Part shown: piece by piece, positions 1-9,700 of the stretch | How positions within the stretch are numbered: position 1 is the first letter of the stretch | Layout: every line of letters starts with the position of its first letter | DNA from: CAVQNQ01 sp963714205 | GTDB lineage: Bacteria; Acidobacteriota; Terriglobia; Bryobacterales; Bryobacteraceae | Reading direction: 5' to 3' | Length of the DNA: 64,000 bases | NCBI GenBank assembly: GCA_963714205.1 | Contig: CAVQNQ010000002.1 | Location: forward strand, 434,001-498,000 | Translations under genes and position numbers: made by a program | The notes under the pieces: model-generated | What the model was told of the DNA's origin: nothing | Database searches by the model: none | Seen by the model: the letters and a program-made list of their open reading frames with translations, nothing else

Positions 1-2
1 CG

Positions 3-623
3 GCCTATGTCGGCATCCTGGCGCTGGGCCGCGCGCTGGGATGGTCTCCGCAGCTCGTCTTTCCAATCCTCCTACTTGTTGTTTCGGGCCTCCTGGTGTG
101 GGTCTCCCGCCCCTACATTTCCCTGCGAGCATCCCAACCCTGGGCCAGCGCCTTTCTCGGCATAGCCGTCTTTCTGGTTTGGATCGCGCCCGACCAGCTC
201 TTCGGCTACCGGCATCACTGGATCTTCGAAAATGCCATAACCGGCGCAGCCGTCAGCTCGCTGGCTCCGGCTCTGCGCCACAATGTATTTTTTCTTACAT
301 GCCGGGTGGCCAGCTCGGTGCTGCTCGTCCCCATAATCGAGGAGCTTTTCTGGCGCGGCTGGCTGATGCGCTGGCTGGTGGGAATCGATTTCCTGAAAGT
401 TCCGCTGGGCGCTTTCTCGCCCGCGTCTTTCTGGCTGGTAGCCGTCTTATTCGCTTCCGAGCACGGCCCTTATTGGGAGGTGGGCCTGGCGGCCGGAATC
501 GCTTACAACTGGTGGATGGTGCGCACCCGCAACCTGGCCGATTGCATGGTGGCCCATGCCGTCACCAACGCCCTTCTGTCCGCTTACGTGCTGATCGCAG
601 GGCTGTGGCAGTATTGGTTATAA
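3..623 (+). CDS. CAAX/CPBP-type membrane protease, 5'-truncated by the window edge
   Basis: The reading frame is open from base 3 with no credible start, so the gene begins outside the window. The visible 206 codons encode several hydrophobic helices. They carry the CPBP signature EELFWRGW about two thirds along and later histidines (SEHGP and VAHAVTNA), the expected metal-binding pattern of type II CAAX prenyl endopeptidases and related membrane proteases. The arrangement resembles the CAAX-related proteins that often accompany exosortase/PEP-CTERM systems, but no exosortase or PEP-CTERM substrate is visible here, so that link is inference. An internal GTG at 96 is in frame, but it lies in the middle of a membrane helix and is not the real start. 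Substrate unknown. Confidence 0.8.
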   Translation, partial: AYVGILALGRALGWSPQLVFPILLLVVSGLLVWVSRPYISLRASQPWASAFLGIAVFLVWIAPDQLFGYRHHWIFENAITGAAVSSLAPALRHNVFFLTCRVASSVLLVPIIEELFWRGWLMRWLVGIDFLKVPLGAFSPASFWLVAVLFASEHGPYWEVGLAAGIAYNWWMVRTRNLADCMVAHAVTNALLSAYVLIAGLWQYWL

Positions 624-784
624 ACCGGACGGGGCCGGCGCGCATCCAATAACTGACGGGGCAAAGAAGCCTTTCCTTCTCCTCGTTTGGGGCTTCGGAC
701 TACCGCGGCTTGTCGGGCCCCGCATTCCGGAGCCCCAGCTGCCTGCCACCTGGGCATGGTGCACCGTTTCCCGCCGGATTCTTA

Positions 785-790
785 TATAAT
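785..790 (+). promoter_or_regulatory. Probable -10 box upstream of the aminotransferase/pckA operon
   Basis: A perfect TATAAT lies 66 bases before the ATG at 857. No convincing -35 hexamer sits 16-18 bases upstream, so activation or an extended element may be needed. The rest of 624-856 shows no gene. Confidence 0.5.
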
Positions 791-856
791 GTTCCTAATC
801 CCCTGATTCGGACGGAAGAGCACCAGCAGCACCAGTCTATCGAAGGATTTTGAAGC

Positions 857-2077
857 ATGAATTTAAGCCAGATGGCGAGGTCTATATGCGAGTCCCCCAC
901 TCTCAAGCTGAACGAGACCGCAGCATTGCTGAGAGATAAGGGCGAGCCGGTTATCCACCTGGGAGGCGGTGAACCGAAGAGCAAGGCGCCCATTGAAGCC
1001 GTCGTGAACTGCGCGGCCTTGCTGCATACCGGTGATGTCAAGTACACTCCGGCCGATGGCATTCCGGCATTGAAGAAGGCCATTATTCGTTACACGGAGG
1101 AGCATTACAACCGGCTGGCCGCGCCATCCAACGTGATTGCCTCGAGCGGGGCCAAGCAGGCCCTCATGGTCTTCCTGCACGCCATCCTCGATCCTAAGGA
1201 CGAGGTCATCTTTCCGGTGCCGTATTGGGTCAGCTATCCGGAAATGGTGAAGCTGGCCGGCGGGGTCCCGGTGCCCGTGACAGCGCAGGATGGCGGTTTC
1301 GAACCCACCCTGGAGGAGATCGAACAGGCCATTGGTCCGTATACCAAAGCGGTCATCCTCAACAGCCCCAACAACCCCTCGGGAGCCGTGTACTCGGATG
1401 CCTTCGTGGCCGGCGTGGTGGAACTGTGCGAATCGCGCGGCCTCTTCCTGGCGATGGACGACACCTATAACCGCCTGATCTTCGACAATCGCCCGCCCAC
1501 CAACTGCTACGACTACTCCCATGAGCCGAGCCTGGACAACTCCAAGCTGGTGGTCATCAACTGCGTTTCAAAGATGTATGCCATGACCGGTTTCCGCGTC
1601 GGCTGGGCGGTCGGCGCCAAGGATCTGATCCGCGCCATGACCAATATCCAGTCGCAGGAGACTTCCGGTCCGGCGGCGCCTTCGCAGTGGGCCGCGGTGG
1701 GGGCGCTCAATGGCGTGCAATCCTCCATCGAAGCATTGCGGCTGACCCTGGAAAACAACCGCAACGTCATGCTGAATCATTTGAATGCCATCCCGGGAGT
1801 GAAGGCCGTCAAACCTGGCGGAACGTTTTACACCTTCCCGGATTTCAGCGCTTATCAGAAGGACTCCCAGAAACTCGCGCGCTTTCTGCTGGACAAGGTC
1901 CGGGTGGTCACCATCCCCGGCCGCGAATTCGGCATGGAGGGACACCTCCGGATGAGCTTCTGCGGCACCATCAAAGAGCTCACCGAGGGGATCACGCGCA
2001 TTCAGTGGGCGCTCGATCCCAACGCTCCCAACGAGCTTTACATGGGCGGCCACAAGCTGGTGAGGGATTGGCAATGA
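857..2077 (+). CDS. Class I/II PLP-dependent aminotransferase, probably aspartate aminotransferase
   Basis: This 406-residue fold-type I aminotransferase would interconvert aspartate plus 2-oxoglutarate with oxaloacetate plus glutamate. Visible landmarks are the early substrate-loop glycines GGGEP near residue 36, the aromatic PLP-stacking segment PYW at 122-124, the NSPNNPSG motif at 169-176, the Asp-Asp-Tyr region at 201-204, and the Schiff-base lysine in SKMYAMTG (K239), followed by RVGW. Length is normal for the family. The ATG at 857 has a purine-rich GAAGGA upstream. The stop overlaps the start of the PEP carboxykinase gene by four bases (ATGA), so translation is probably coupled. The pair suggests aspartate to oxaloacetate to PEP flux. 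Specificity for aspartate over other amino acids is inferred from family resemblance and context. Confidence 0.88.
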   Translation: MNLSQMARSICESPTLKLNETAALLRDKGEPVIHLGGGEPKSKAPIEAVVNCAALLHTGDVKYTPADGIPALKKAIIRYTEEHYNRLAAPSNVIASSGAKQALMVFLHAILDPKDEVIFPVPYWVSYPEMVKLAGGVPVPVTAQDGGFEPTLEEIEQAIGPYTKAVILNSPNNPSGAVYSDAFVAGVVELCESRGLFLAMDDTYNRLIFDNRPPTNCYDYSHEPSLDNSKLVVINCVSKMYAMTGFRVGWAVGAKDLIRAMTNIQSQETSGPAAPSQWAAVGALNGVQSSIEALRLTLENNRNVMLNHLNAIPGVKAVKPGGTFYTFPDFSAYQKDSQKLARFLLDKVRVVTIPGREFGMEGHLRMSFCGTIKELTEGITRIQWALDPNAPNELYMGGHKLVRDWQ

Positions 2078-3732
2078 ACCCGTACGCGGATATCCCGTCT
2101 CCCACGCAGGCCCAGGCCGGCAAAATGGCCAGCGTCTTCGGCCTCCAGAACCACGGCTTGAGCAACTTGCGCTGCGCCTATTGGAACCTCACGACCGGGC
2201 CCCTTTACGAGGAAGCCGTCTTCCGTGGAGAGGCACAGGTGGCCCACCTGGGCCCGCTGGTGGTGAACACCGGCAAGCACACTGCCCGCGCCGCAGCCGA
2301 CAAGTTCGTGGTTCGGGATCCCAACACCGAGCACCATGTGTGGTGGGGAGAATACAACCGGCCATACAGCCAGGAGCGGTTCAGCGCTCTGCGCATGCGC
2401 CTGCAAGCCTTCCTGCAGGGGCGCGACGTGTTCGTGCAGGATTGCTACGGCGGCGCCGACCCGGAACATAACCTGCCCATCCGGATCATCACCGAGAAGG
2501 CCTGGCACAGCCTGTTCGCCCGCACCATGTTCATGAAAATGCGGAACAGCGAGCATCTCCAGCACCACGTGCCGGAGTTCACCGTCATCTGCGCGCCTTC
2601 GTTCCATGGATCGCCCATCATCGACGGCACGCGCAGCGAGACCTTCATCATCTTGAATTTCGCCGAACGGCTGGCCGTCATCGGCGGCTCAAGCTACGCC
2701 GGAGAGATCAAGAAGACCGTCTTCACGGTGCTCAACTTCCTGCTGCCTCTGCAGGGCGTGCTGCCCATGCACTGCTCGGCCAACGTGGGGGACGATGGCG
2801 ACGTCGCCCTGTTCTTCGGCCTTTCCGGCACCGGCAAGACCACCCTTTCGGCCGACCCCTCCCGCCACCTCATCGGCGACGACGAGCACGGCTGGAGCGA
2901 CAACGGCATCTTCAATTTCGAGGACGGCTGCTACGCCAAGGTGATCCGCCTCTCTCCCGAAGCCGAGCCGCAGATTCACGGCTGCACGCGGCGCTTCGGA
3001 ACCATCCTGGAGAACGTGGTCATGGACCCGGTCTCCCGTCGCCTCGACCTCAACGACGACACGCTCACCGAGAACACCCGCGGCGGCTATCCCCTGGAGT
3101 ACATCGATAACCACCTGCCGGGAAAGATGGCCGGCCATCCTCGCAACGTGATCTTCCTGACCTGCGACGCCAGCGGCGTGATGCCTCCCATCTCGCGCCT
3201 CACCCCGGACCAGGCTATCTACCACTTCATCTCGGGCTACACCAGCAAAATCGCGGGCACCGAAATCGGCCTGGGCCTGGAACCGGAGAGCACCTTCAGC
3301 GCCTGTTTCGGCGGGCCGTTCATGGTTCACCACCCGTACCGCTATGCCGAGATGCTCAAGTCGCGCGTGCTGCAGCACGGCGCCCACTGCTGGCTGGTCA
3401 ATACCGGCTGGACCGGCGGAGGTTTCGGCATCGGCAAGCGCATCAGCATTCACCACACGCGCGACCTGCTCCACGCGGCTCTCAACGGAAAATTGCACGA
3501 TGTCCCGTTCCGCAAGGACCCGGTGTTCGGGTTCGAGGTGCCGGAACGGTGCGAAAACGTGCCAACGGAGATTCTGAATCCCGCCAACACCTGGGGTGAC
3601 CGCGAGGAATACGCCCATAAGTATCGCGCCCTGGCCCAGCGCTTCATCGAGAACTTCAAGCTCATCAAAGACGGCTGCCCGCCGGAAACCGCGCTGGCGG
3701 GGCCGCACATCGCGGAAGTGCAAGCGGTTTAA
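2074..3732 (+). CDS. pckA: Phosphoenolpyruvate carboxykinase (ATP)
   Basis: The 552-residue product decarboxylates and phosphorylates oxaloacetate to PEP with ATP, the entry step of gluconeogenesis. The P-loop (kinase-1a) GLSGTGKTTLSADP begins at residue 249 and is followed by IGDDEHGW, the kinase-2/metal-binding region. The N-terminal part carries the arginine and YGGADP-type substrate region of the ATP-dependent class. Length fits the ATP-specific family (about 530-550). The frame is open far upstream, but the ATG at 2074 overlaps the preceding stop and gives a normal N-terminus, so it is chosen. Cytoplasmic. Coupled to the aminotransferase before it and convergent with the radical SAM gene after it, only three bases apart. 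Confidence 0.96.
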   Translation: MNPYADIPSPTQAQAGKMASVFGLQNHGLSNLRCAYWNLTTGPLYEEAVFRGEAQVAHLGPLVVNTGKHTARAAADKFVVRDPNTEHHVWWGEYNRPYSQERFSALRMRLQAFLQGRDVFVQDCYGGADPEHNLPIRIITEKAWHSLFARTMFMKMRNSEHLQHHVPEFTVICAPSFHGSPIIDGTRSETFIILNFAERLAVIGGSSYAGEIKKTVFTVLNFLLPLQGVLPMHCSANVGDDGDVALFFGLSGTGKTTLSADPSRHLIGDDEHGWSDNGIFNFEDGCYAKVIRLSPEAEPQIHGCTRRFGTILENVVMDPVSRRLDLNDDTLTENTRGGYPLEYIDNHLPGKMAGHPRNVIFLTCDASGVMPPISRLTPDQAIYHFISGYTSKIAGTEIGLGLEPESTFSACFGGPFMVHHPYRYAEMLKSRVLQHGAHCWLVNTGWTGGGFGIGKRISIHHTRDLLHAALNGKLHDVPFRKDPVFGFEVPERCENVPTEILNPANTWGDREEYAHKYRALAQRFIENFKLIKDGCPPETALAGPHIAEVQAV

Positions 3733-3735
3733 CCG

Positions 3736-4797
3736 TTAAGGGTTCTGAGCGGGACCGGTTCCGCCGGCCCCGCCCAGGCGCCGCGGCGGACGCAGCAGGC
3801 GCGCGGGCAGCTTCGAGAGATACGCCAGCCGCTCCACCGCAGGCAGTAGTCGCCGCACTGTACGGCCATGGAGCAGCAGGCTGCCGGCCACCAGCGCCGG
3901 ATGCGGAATGGTGGTGCAGCAGCGCGAGCACACGTCCACTTCCCCGCCCCGCCCGGCGGCATGCAGCCGGCGCATCTCCACCATGGCCGGCGAATTCCAG
4001 ATCGCGGCCAGCGACTGCCCGGCCAGGTTGCCCAGAGGCGCCCCATCGAGCGAGTAGCTCTGGCAGCACGGGTATACGTCGCCGTTCTGCTTCACGTACA
4101 TTGGCCCGCGCCACAGGTAGTGGCAGGGGTGCTTCCAATCCCCGGCGGCATGGCCCGCGTCCGGGCGCATCAGGTTGGTTTCGTCCTGCTTGATGCGCAC
4201 CTGGTCCACGCCCGGGACGGCGCTCCAGAAGGCCGAGAACTCCTCTACCTCGCCGGCGGTGCCCTCCATCAGCACCATCTGGACCACTATTTGAAGCCGC
4301 GACCGGCGCTCTTTCTTCATCCTCGCGAAGCGCACGAAGTTATCCCGCACCTTCTCGAAGTTGGCGCCCTTGCGGTAGAACTCGAAGGTCTCCTTGCGCG
4401 CCCCATCGAAGCTCAGAGTGATCTGTTCGAGGGGCGAGGCGAGCACTTCGGCGGCCCTGCGCTCGTCGAGAAAAGTGCCGTTGGTGGAAAGCAGCGTCGA
4501 GACACTGTGGCGATGGCAGAACTCGATGCGCTCCATTATCTTCGGATCCATGAAGGGCTCGCCGAGGCCGATCAGCATCATGTGCTCGGCCGAATCGCCG
4601 GCCTGGCGGACCAGGGTTTCGAAGATGCCATCCGCCATGTCGGCCTTGGGTTGCCGGTGGGTTTCGCGCGGGCACATGGGGCAGTAGAGATTGCACTTGG
4701 CGGTGGTCTCGACGATATACTCCACCGGCAGCGCCGGCAGCTTGGACCGGCGCGTCACGTATGCCCACAGCAGTTTTGCGCGGTTCCAGGCCCGCAT
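3736..4797 (-). CDS. Radical SAM protein with SPASM domain
   Basis: Near its N-terminus the 353-residue protein has the canonical CNLYCPMC cluster (CxxxCxxC) that binds the SAM-cleaving 4Fe-4S centre. The GGE-like segment reads GLGEP and is followed by LSTNG and LSFDG strands. The C-terminal third carries further cysteines (CHYLW, YPCCQSY, CSRCC) typical of a SPASM auxiliary-cluster domain. Such proteins modify peptides or proteins or act as anaerobic sulfatase-maturase-like enzymes. No partner gene (precursor peptide, sulfatase) lies beside it, so the substrate is unknown. An upstream ATG at 4902 is in frame but lies inside the divergent epimerase gene, so the ATG at 4797 is preferred. The tail is proline/arginine rich and probably unstructured. 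Confidence 0.85.
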   Translation of the reverse strand: MRAWNRAKLLWAYVTRRSKLPALPVEYIVETTAKCNLYCPMCPRETHRQPKADMADGIFETLVRQAGDSAEHMMLIGLGEPFMDPKIMERIEFCHRHSVSTLLSTNGTFLDERRAAEVLASPLEQITLSFDGARKETFEFYRKGANFEKVRDNFVRFARMKKERRSRLQIVVQMVLMEGTAGEVEEFSAFWSAVPGVDQVRIKQDETNLMRPDAGHAAGDWKHPCHYLWRGPMYVKQNGDVYPCCQSYSLDGAPLGNLAGQSLAAIWNSPAMVEMRRLHAAGRGGEVDVCSRCCTTIPHPALVAGSLLLHGRTVRRLLPAVERLAYLSKLPARLLRPPRRLGGAGGTGPAQNP

Positions 4798-4877
4798 GTT
4801 GATCTTATTGTATCCGTGGATGGCGGCAATAATCTCATAAGTGTGGAAGAGCAGCGCACCGGCCGGGAGCTCCTCGC

Positions 4878-5774
4878 ATGAAGATCGCCATTTCAGGCGC
4901 ATCGGGATTTATCGGCACGCGCCTCTTGCAGACCTTAACCGCCGCCGGCCACCAGTTGTACGTATTCAGCCGCCGCGCAAGCGCCAATCTGCCGCCCGGG
5001 GTGGGCCTTTCGGTATGGGACCCCATCGCGGGTGAACCGGCTCCTAAAGACCTGCGCGACCGGGACGCCGTGATCCACCTGGCGGGCGAGAACGTGGGCC
5101 AGAGGTGGACGGCCGAAGCCAAGCGCCGCATTCTCGAAAGCCGCGTGAACGGCACCCGCAACCTGGTGGCCGCGCTCGCGAAGCTTACCGAGCGGCCGGC
5201 CACGCTGATCTGCGCTTCCGCCACCGGCTACTACGGACCGCGCGGCGACGAGATCCTGGACGAATCCGCCGCGCCGGGGAATGGTTTTCTGGCGGAGGTC
5301 TGCGCCGCGTGGGAGCGCGAAGCCCGGGCTGCCGAATCGCTGGGAATGCGGGTGGTACGGGTGCGCATCGGATTGGTGCTCGACGCGCATGGCGGCGCGC
5401 TCCAGCGCATGCTGCCGCCCTTCCGCATGGGAGTGGGCGGCAGGCTCGGCGAGGGCCGCCAGTGGATGTCCTGGATCCACCTGGACGACCTGGCCGCGCT
5501 CTTCCGCTTCGCGCTGGAGCACCCGCTCGCGGGTCCGGTGAATGGCGTGGCACCGGAACCTGTCACCAATGCCGATTTCACCCGCGCGCTGGCGAAGGCC
5601 CTTCGCCGCCCGGCGTTCTTCCCGGTGCCCGGCTTTGCGTTGCGCGCGATGTTTGGGGAAATGGCGGAGATGCTGCTCACCGGGCAGCGCGTCGAGCCGC
5701 GGGCGGCCCAGGCGGCCAGCTTCCGTTTCCGCTTCCCGCGCCTGGATGGCGCGCTGGCGGATCTGCTGAGGTAA
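4878..5774 (+). CDS. TIGR01777-family NAD(P)-dependent epimerase (YfcH-like)
   Basis: The 298-residue short-chain dehydrogenase-like protein opens directly with a Rossmann fingerprint, GASGFIG, at residues 7-13. It then has the family-specific VIHLAGENVGQRW stretch, the SATGYYG motif carrying the Ser/Tyr of the active site, and the C-terminal DUF1731 segment (FPVPGFALR, MLLTGQRV). This matches the TIGR01777 family to which E. coli YfcH belongs, whose substrate is not established. GGGAG precedes the ATG by eleven bases. It is divergent from the radical SAM gene, and the short gap must hold both promoters. Confidence 0.92.
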   Translation: MKIAISGASGFIGTRLLQTLTAAGHQLYVFSRRASANLPPGVGLSVWDPIAGEPAPKDLRDRDAVIHLAGENVGQRWTAEAKRRILESRVNGTRNLVAALAKLTERPATLICASATGYYGPRGDEILDESAAPGNGFLAEVCAAWEREARAAESLGMRVVRVRIGLVLDAHGGALQRMLPPFRMGVGGRLGEGRQWMSWIHLDDLAALFRFALEHPLAGPVNGVAPEPVTNADFTRALAKALRRPAFFPVPGFALRAMFGEMAEMLLTGQRVEPRAAQAASFRFRFPRLDGALADLLR

Positions 5775-5795
5775 CGTTATTGTAGGTGGTCTCAA

Positions 5796-6260
5796 ATGAG
5801 TAGAATTTCAGGCAGGAACCCGGGGGCGGAAGCCCTGCTGATCGCGGCTCTGCTCCTGGTGATCGCGCCGTATCGGGCATTAGGCCAGGCTGAGCCAGCG
5901 GAGAGCCCCTCGAATATTGGATGTCTGGAGCACCTGGAGATGCCCGACTATCCGCCGTTAGCACGTCAGGCCAACATCCAGGCCATACAGACGGTTAAGG
6001 CGCTTCTCTCCGATCAAGCGATCGTACAAAACATCGAAAGCAGCCTACAAGGAAAAGTCATCAAAGTTGAGGGGCTCTTCAAAGAGGGCGTAGAGAAGGC
6101 CCTTAAGAACTCCCGCTTTTCGAAGACTTGTGGGGGAAAGAGCATTATGCTCGTCTTTCACTACGAGATTCGCGATGACCCTCACAGATCGTCGCTCTTT
6201 GCTTTCGAGCCGCCGAATCATTTTTGGATACGGGCCGGACCGTTTTATTTCATGCCCTAG
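5796..6260 (+). CDS. Secreted protein with TonB C-terminal-like domain
   Basis: The product has 154 residues. The first ~35 form an export signal (basic n-region, run ALLIAALLLVIAP, then ALGQA). The remainder resembles a TonB C-terminal domain: YPPLARQA near the start of the domain, a hydrophobic VKALLS strand, a helix VEKALKNSRFS and a terminal strand MLVFHYEI. Unlike classical TonB it lacks a proline-rich spacer, so it is better read as a stand-alone periplasmic TonB_C-like protein. It follows the epimerase gene by 21 bases. Function unknown; homologues of this layout are common in Acidobacteria. Confidence 0.7.
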   Translation: MSRISGRNPGAEALLIAALLLVIAPYRALGQAEPAESPSNIGCLEHLEMPDYPPLARQANIQAIQTVKALLSDQAIVQNIESSLQGKVIKVEGLFKEGVEKALKNSRFSKTCGGKSIMLVFHYEIRDDPHRSSLFAFEPPNHFWIRAGPFYFMP

Positions 6261-6287
6261 TGTCCCTGTCCCTCCCCATAAAGGTAG

Positions 6288-6674
6288 CTATCTCCGCCAG
6301 CGCCAGAACACGTACGGGGCGACGGCCAGCCAGATCAGCAGCAGCGCCCAGACCCGTCCGGCGAGCAGGTTGTAATCCACCAGCAGCGCGCTCCAAGGAC
6401 GGCGAGCGGCGTAGCGCCCGAACAGGAACTCGAACGCCACGGTCATCGCGACCCACATCAGCCCAATCCCGAGCGACTGGCCGGCGGATTCCAGCGGCCA
6501 TATCCGGCTGAGGCCCCAAATGTAGATGGCGAAGGCGATTCCTCCCGTAAGCGTGGAGACCTGGTGGGCGCGCAACTCGCCGAGAGCCTGCTTATAGCCC
6601 TTCTCGCGTATCGCGCCGTTCACGATGGCGATCGCGACCATCGGGAACCAGGCCAAAAAGTAATTCAGGCGCAC
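6288..6674 (-). CDS. Small four-helix membrane protein
   Basis: A hydrophobic protein of about 128 residues with four likely membrane helices, beginning LNYFLAWFPMVAIAI, GIAFAIYIWGL, LMWVAMTVAF and LLLIWLAVAPYVF, with basic residues at the helix ends. The start is uncertain. The GTG at 6674 gives a compact membrane protein. The frame stays open to 6785, but that extension runs into the divergent helicase gene and looks non-coding. No family is recognised and no function is assigned. Convergent with the TonB-domain gene. Confidence 0.6.
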   Translation of the reverse strand: MRLNYFLAWFPMVAIAIVNGAIREKGYKQALGELRAHQVSTLTGGIAFAIYIWGLSRIWPLESAGQSLGIGLMWVAMTVAFEFLFGRYAARRPWSALLVDYNLLAGRVWALLLIWLAVAPYVFWRWRR

Positions 6675-6710
6675 AACTCCATGATAGCCAAGGGGTAGCC
6701 CCGCCCGCCC

Positions 6711-6726
6711 TACAATATAAGTAGTG
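6711..6726 (+). promoter_or_regulatory. -10 box placed for a near-leaderless helicase mRNA
   Basis: TACAAT at 6711-6716 ends seven bases before the GTG start at 6724. A transcript started from this box would begin at or within a base or two of the start codon, leaving no room for a Shine-Dalgarno site, and none is seen. No strong -35 box is visible. Confidence 0.4.
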
Positions 6727-9700
6727 CTCCCCGGTTTCGATCCCCTGGTATCCGAATGGTTCACCACACGCTTCGGCAGCCCCACCGAGCCGCAGGCGCG
6801 CGGGTGGCCCGAGATTCACGCCGGCCGCGACGTGCTGGTGTGCGCGCCCACCGGCTCCGGCAAAACGCTGGCGGCATTTCTGATCTCGATCGACGCGCTG
6901 GTGCGCCAGGCCCGCCGGGGCGAATTGCCCGACCGCACCCAGGTGGTCTATGTTTCGCCGCTCAAGGCACTCAGTAACGACGTCCATAAGAACCTCGAGG
7001 TGCCGCTCGCGGAAATCGCCGAGCTGGCCCGGCTGCGCGGCGTCCCGCTGGCGCCCATCCGCGCGGCCCTGCGTACCGGCGATACGCCCCAGTGGGAGCG
7101 CCAGCGCATGACCCGCGAACGGCCCCACATCCTGGTCACCACGCCGGAATCGCTGTACATCCTGCTCACCGCCGCCAAGTCCCGCGAGATGCTGGGGGAC
7201 GTGCGCACGTCGATCGTGGACGAGATCCACGCCGTCGCCGACGATAAGCGCGGCTCGCACCTCGCGCTGACCCTGGCGCGCCTGGATCGCCTGGTAGAAC
7301 AAAACGGCGGGGCGCGCCCGCAACGTATCGGCCTTTCGGCCACTGTCAGGCCACTCGAGGATGTGGCGGCGTTTCTCGCCGACCAGGCTTCGGTCATAGA
7401 CATCGGCCACCGGCGGGCCATGGACTTGGCCGTCGAGGTGCCGCGCGACGAATTGGGTCCCGTGGCCAGCACGGAAATGTGGGGCGAGATCTACGACCGC
7501 GTGGCCCAGCTCATCCGCGAGCATCGCACCACCCTGGTCTTCGTCAACACGCGCCGCATGTCCGAGCGCATGGCTCACCAGTTGGCGGAGCGTCTGGGGG
7601 AGCATGCCGTCCTGCCGCACCACGGCAGCCTCTCGCGGGCGCTGCGCCTGGAGGCCGAGCGGCGGCTCAAGAGCGGGGAACTGCGCGCCGTGGTGGCCAC
7701 CGCGTCGCTCGAATTGGGGATCGATATCGGCACGGTCGACCTGGTCTGCCAGATCGGCTCGCCGCGCTCCATCGCCGTGGGAGTGCAGCGCATCGGGCGC
7801 GCCGGCCACTGGGTGGGCGCGCTTCCCAAGGGGCGCATCTTTGCCACCACACGGGATGAACTGGTGGAGTGCGCCGCGCTGGTGCGCGCCATCCGCCGCG
7901 GCGAACTCGATCGGCTCGAGATACCCCGCAACGCGCTCGATATCCTGGCTCAACAGATGGTGGCCGCCTGCGCCTCCGAAGACCTGTCCGAGGATGACCT
8001 TTTCGCTCTGGTCCGCCGCGCCTGGCCATACCGGACGCTCCCGCGCGCCGATTTCGACGCGGTCCTGGCGACCTTGACCGAAGGCATCTCCACTTCGCGG
8101 GGGCGCACAAGCGCCTGGCTGCACCGCGATGCCGTGAACCGGCGCGTGCGCGGACGCCGCGGCGCGCGCATGACCGCCATCCTCTCGGGCGGCGCCATCC
8201 CCGATACGTCGCAGTTCCTGGTGGTGGCCGAGCCGGAGGGCATGACGGTGGGCACCGTGGACGAGGATTTCGCCACCGAGAGCATGTCCGGCGACATCTT
8301 CCTCCTGGGCACAACCTCCTGGCGTATACGGCGCATCGAGGCCGGCCGCGTGCGCGTGGAGAACGCCAAGGGCGCCGCGCCGGGTATCCCGTTCTGGCGC
8401 GGCGAAGCGCCCGGACGGACGCGCGAGCTTTCCTACGAGATGGCCACCCTGCGCGAGGAGATAGCCCGCACCGGCACTTGTCCTGAAGAGTGCGGCCTGG
8501 ACCGCCGCGGCGCCGAGCAGGCCGTCGAGTATGCGCGCGCGGGCCGCGCGGCCCTGGGCGCCATGCCGGGGACCACAACCGTGGTGGCGGAGCGCTTCTT
8601 CGATGAAGCCGGCGGCATGCAGCTCATCCTGCACGCCCCCTTTGGCGCGCGCATCAACCGCGCCTGGGGCCTGGCATTGCGCAAGCGCTTCTGCCGCTCC
8701 TTCAACTTCGAATTGCAGGCCGCCGCCACCGATAACGGCATCGTCATCTCGCTCGGCGAGCAGCACTCCTTTCCGCTCGAAATCGTCTTCGAGTTTCTCC
8801 GCCCCGAAACCGTGGAAGAAGTGCTCACGCAGGCGCTGTTACCCTCGCCCATGTTCACGGCCCGCTGGCGCTGGAACGCCTCGCGCGCGCTGGCGCTGCC
8901 GCGCTACTGGGGCGGGCGCAAAGTCCCGCCGCAGATCCAGCGCATGCGCGCCGACGATCTGCTGGCCGCGGTCTTCCCTGACCAGGCCGCCTGCGCCGAG
9001 AACCTGGAGGGCGAGATCCGCATTCCCGATCACCCTCTGGTCAAAGAGACCATTGGAAACTGCCTGCACGAGGCCATGGACCTCGATGGCCTGCGCGAGG
9101 TGCTCGGCGCCATCCGCGACGGGCGCATCCGCGCCGTGGCCATCGATACGCCCGAGCCTTCCCCCCTTTCCCACGAGATCCTCAACTCGAATCCCTACGC
9201 CTATCTCGACGATGCGCCGCTCGAAGAGCGCCGCGCCCGCGCCGTGCAAATGCGCCGCGCGCTTCCCGCCGATCAGGCAGAGGCCGCCGGCGCGCTCGAC
9301 CCGGAGGCTATCAGGCAGGTGGCCGCCGAGGTCTGGCCGCCCATGCGCGACCCCGACGAGTTGCACGAGGCTCTGCTGGGATTGGGCGTTCTGCCGGTGG
9401 AGCGCGAGCCGGCCGCGGAGCTTTTCGAGCCGCTCGAAAGCGGGCGGCGCTCTACCACGCTGATCGTCGATGGCCGCCGCTTTCGGGTCGCCGCCGAGCG
9501 GCTGAACCTGGTGCGTCCGGTTTACCCGCGGGCCGTCTTCGATCCGGAAATCGCGGCGCCGGCCGGCAGCCGCGCGGTGCCCGACTCGCAGGAAGCCTGC
9601 GCCGCCGAGATCCTGCGCGGCTGGTTCGAGTGCTCCGGCCCCTTGCGCGCTTCGCACCTTTCACACGATTTGGCTATGCCGCCCGATCTCGTGGCGCAGG

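Noticed and set aside
2689..3723. A 344-codon minus-strand open frame
   Set aside because: Antisense to pckA, whose motifs are clear.
6592..8766. A 724-codon minus-strand open frame
   Set aside because: Antisense shadow of the Lhr helicase. The translated protein is His/Gly/Ala-rich without motifs.
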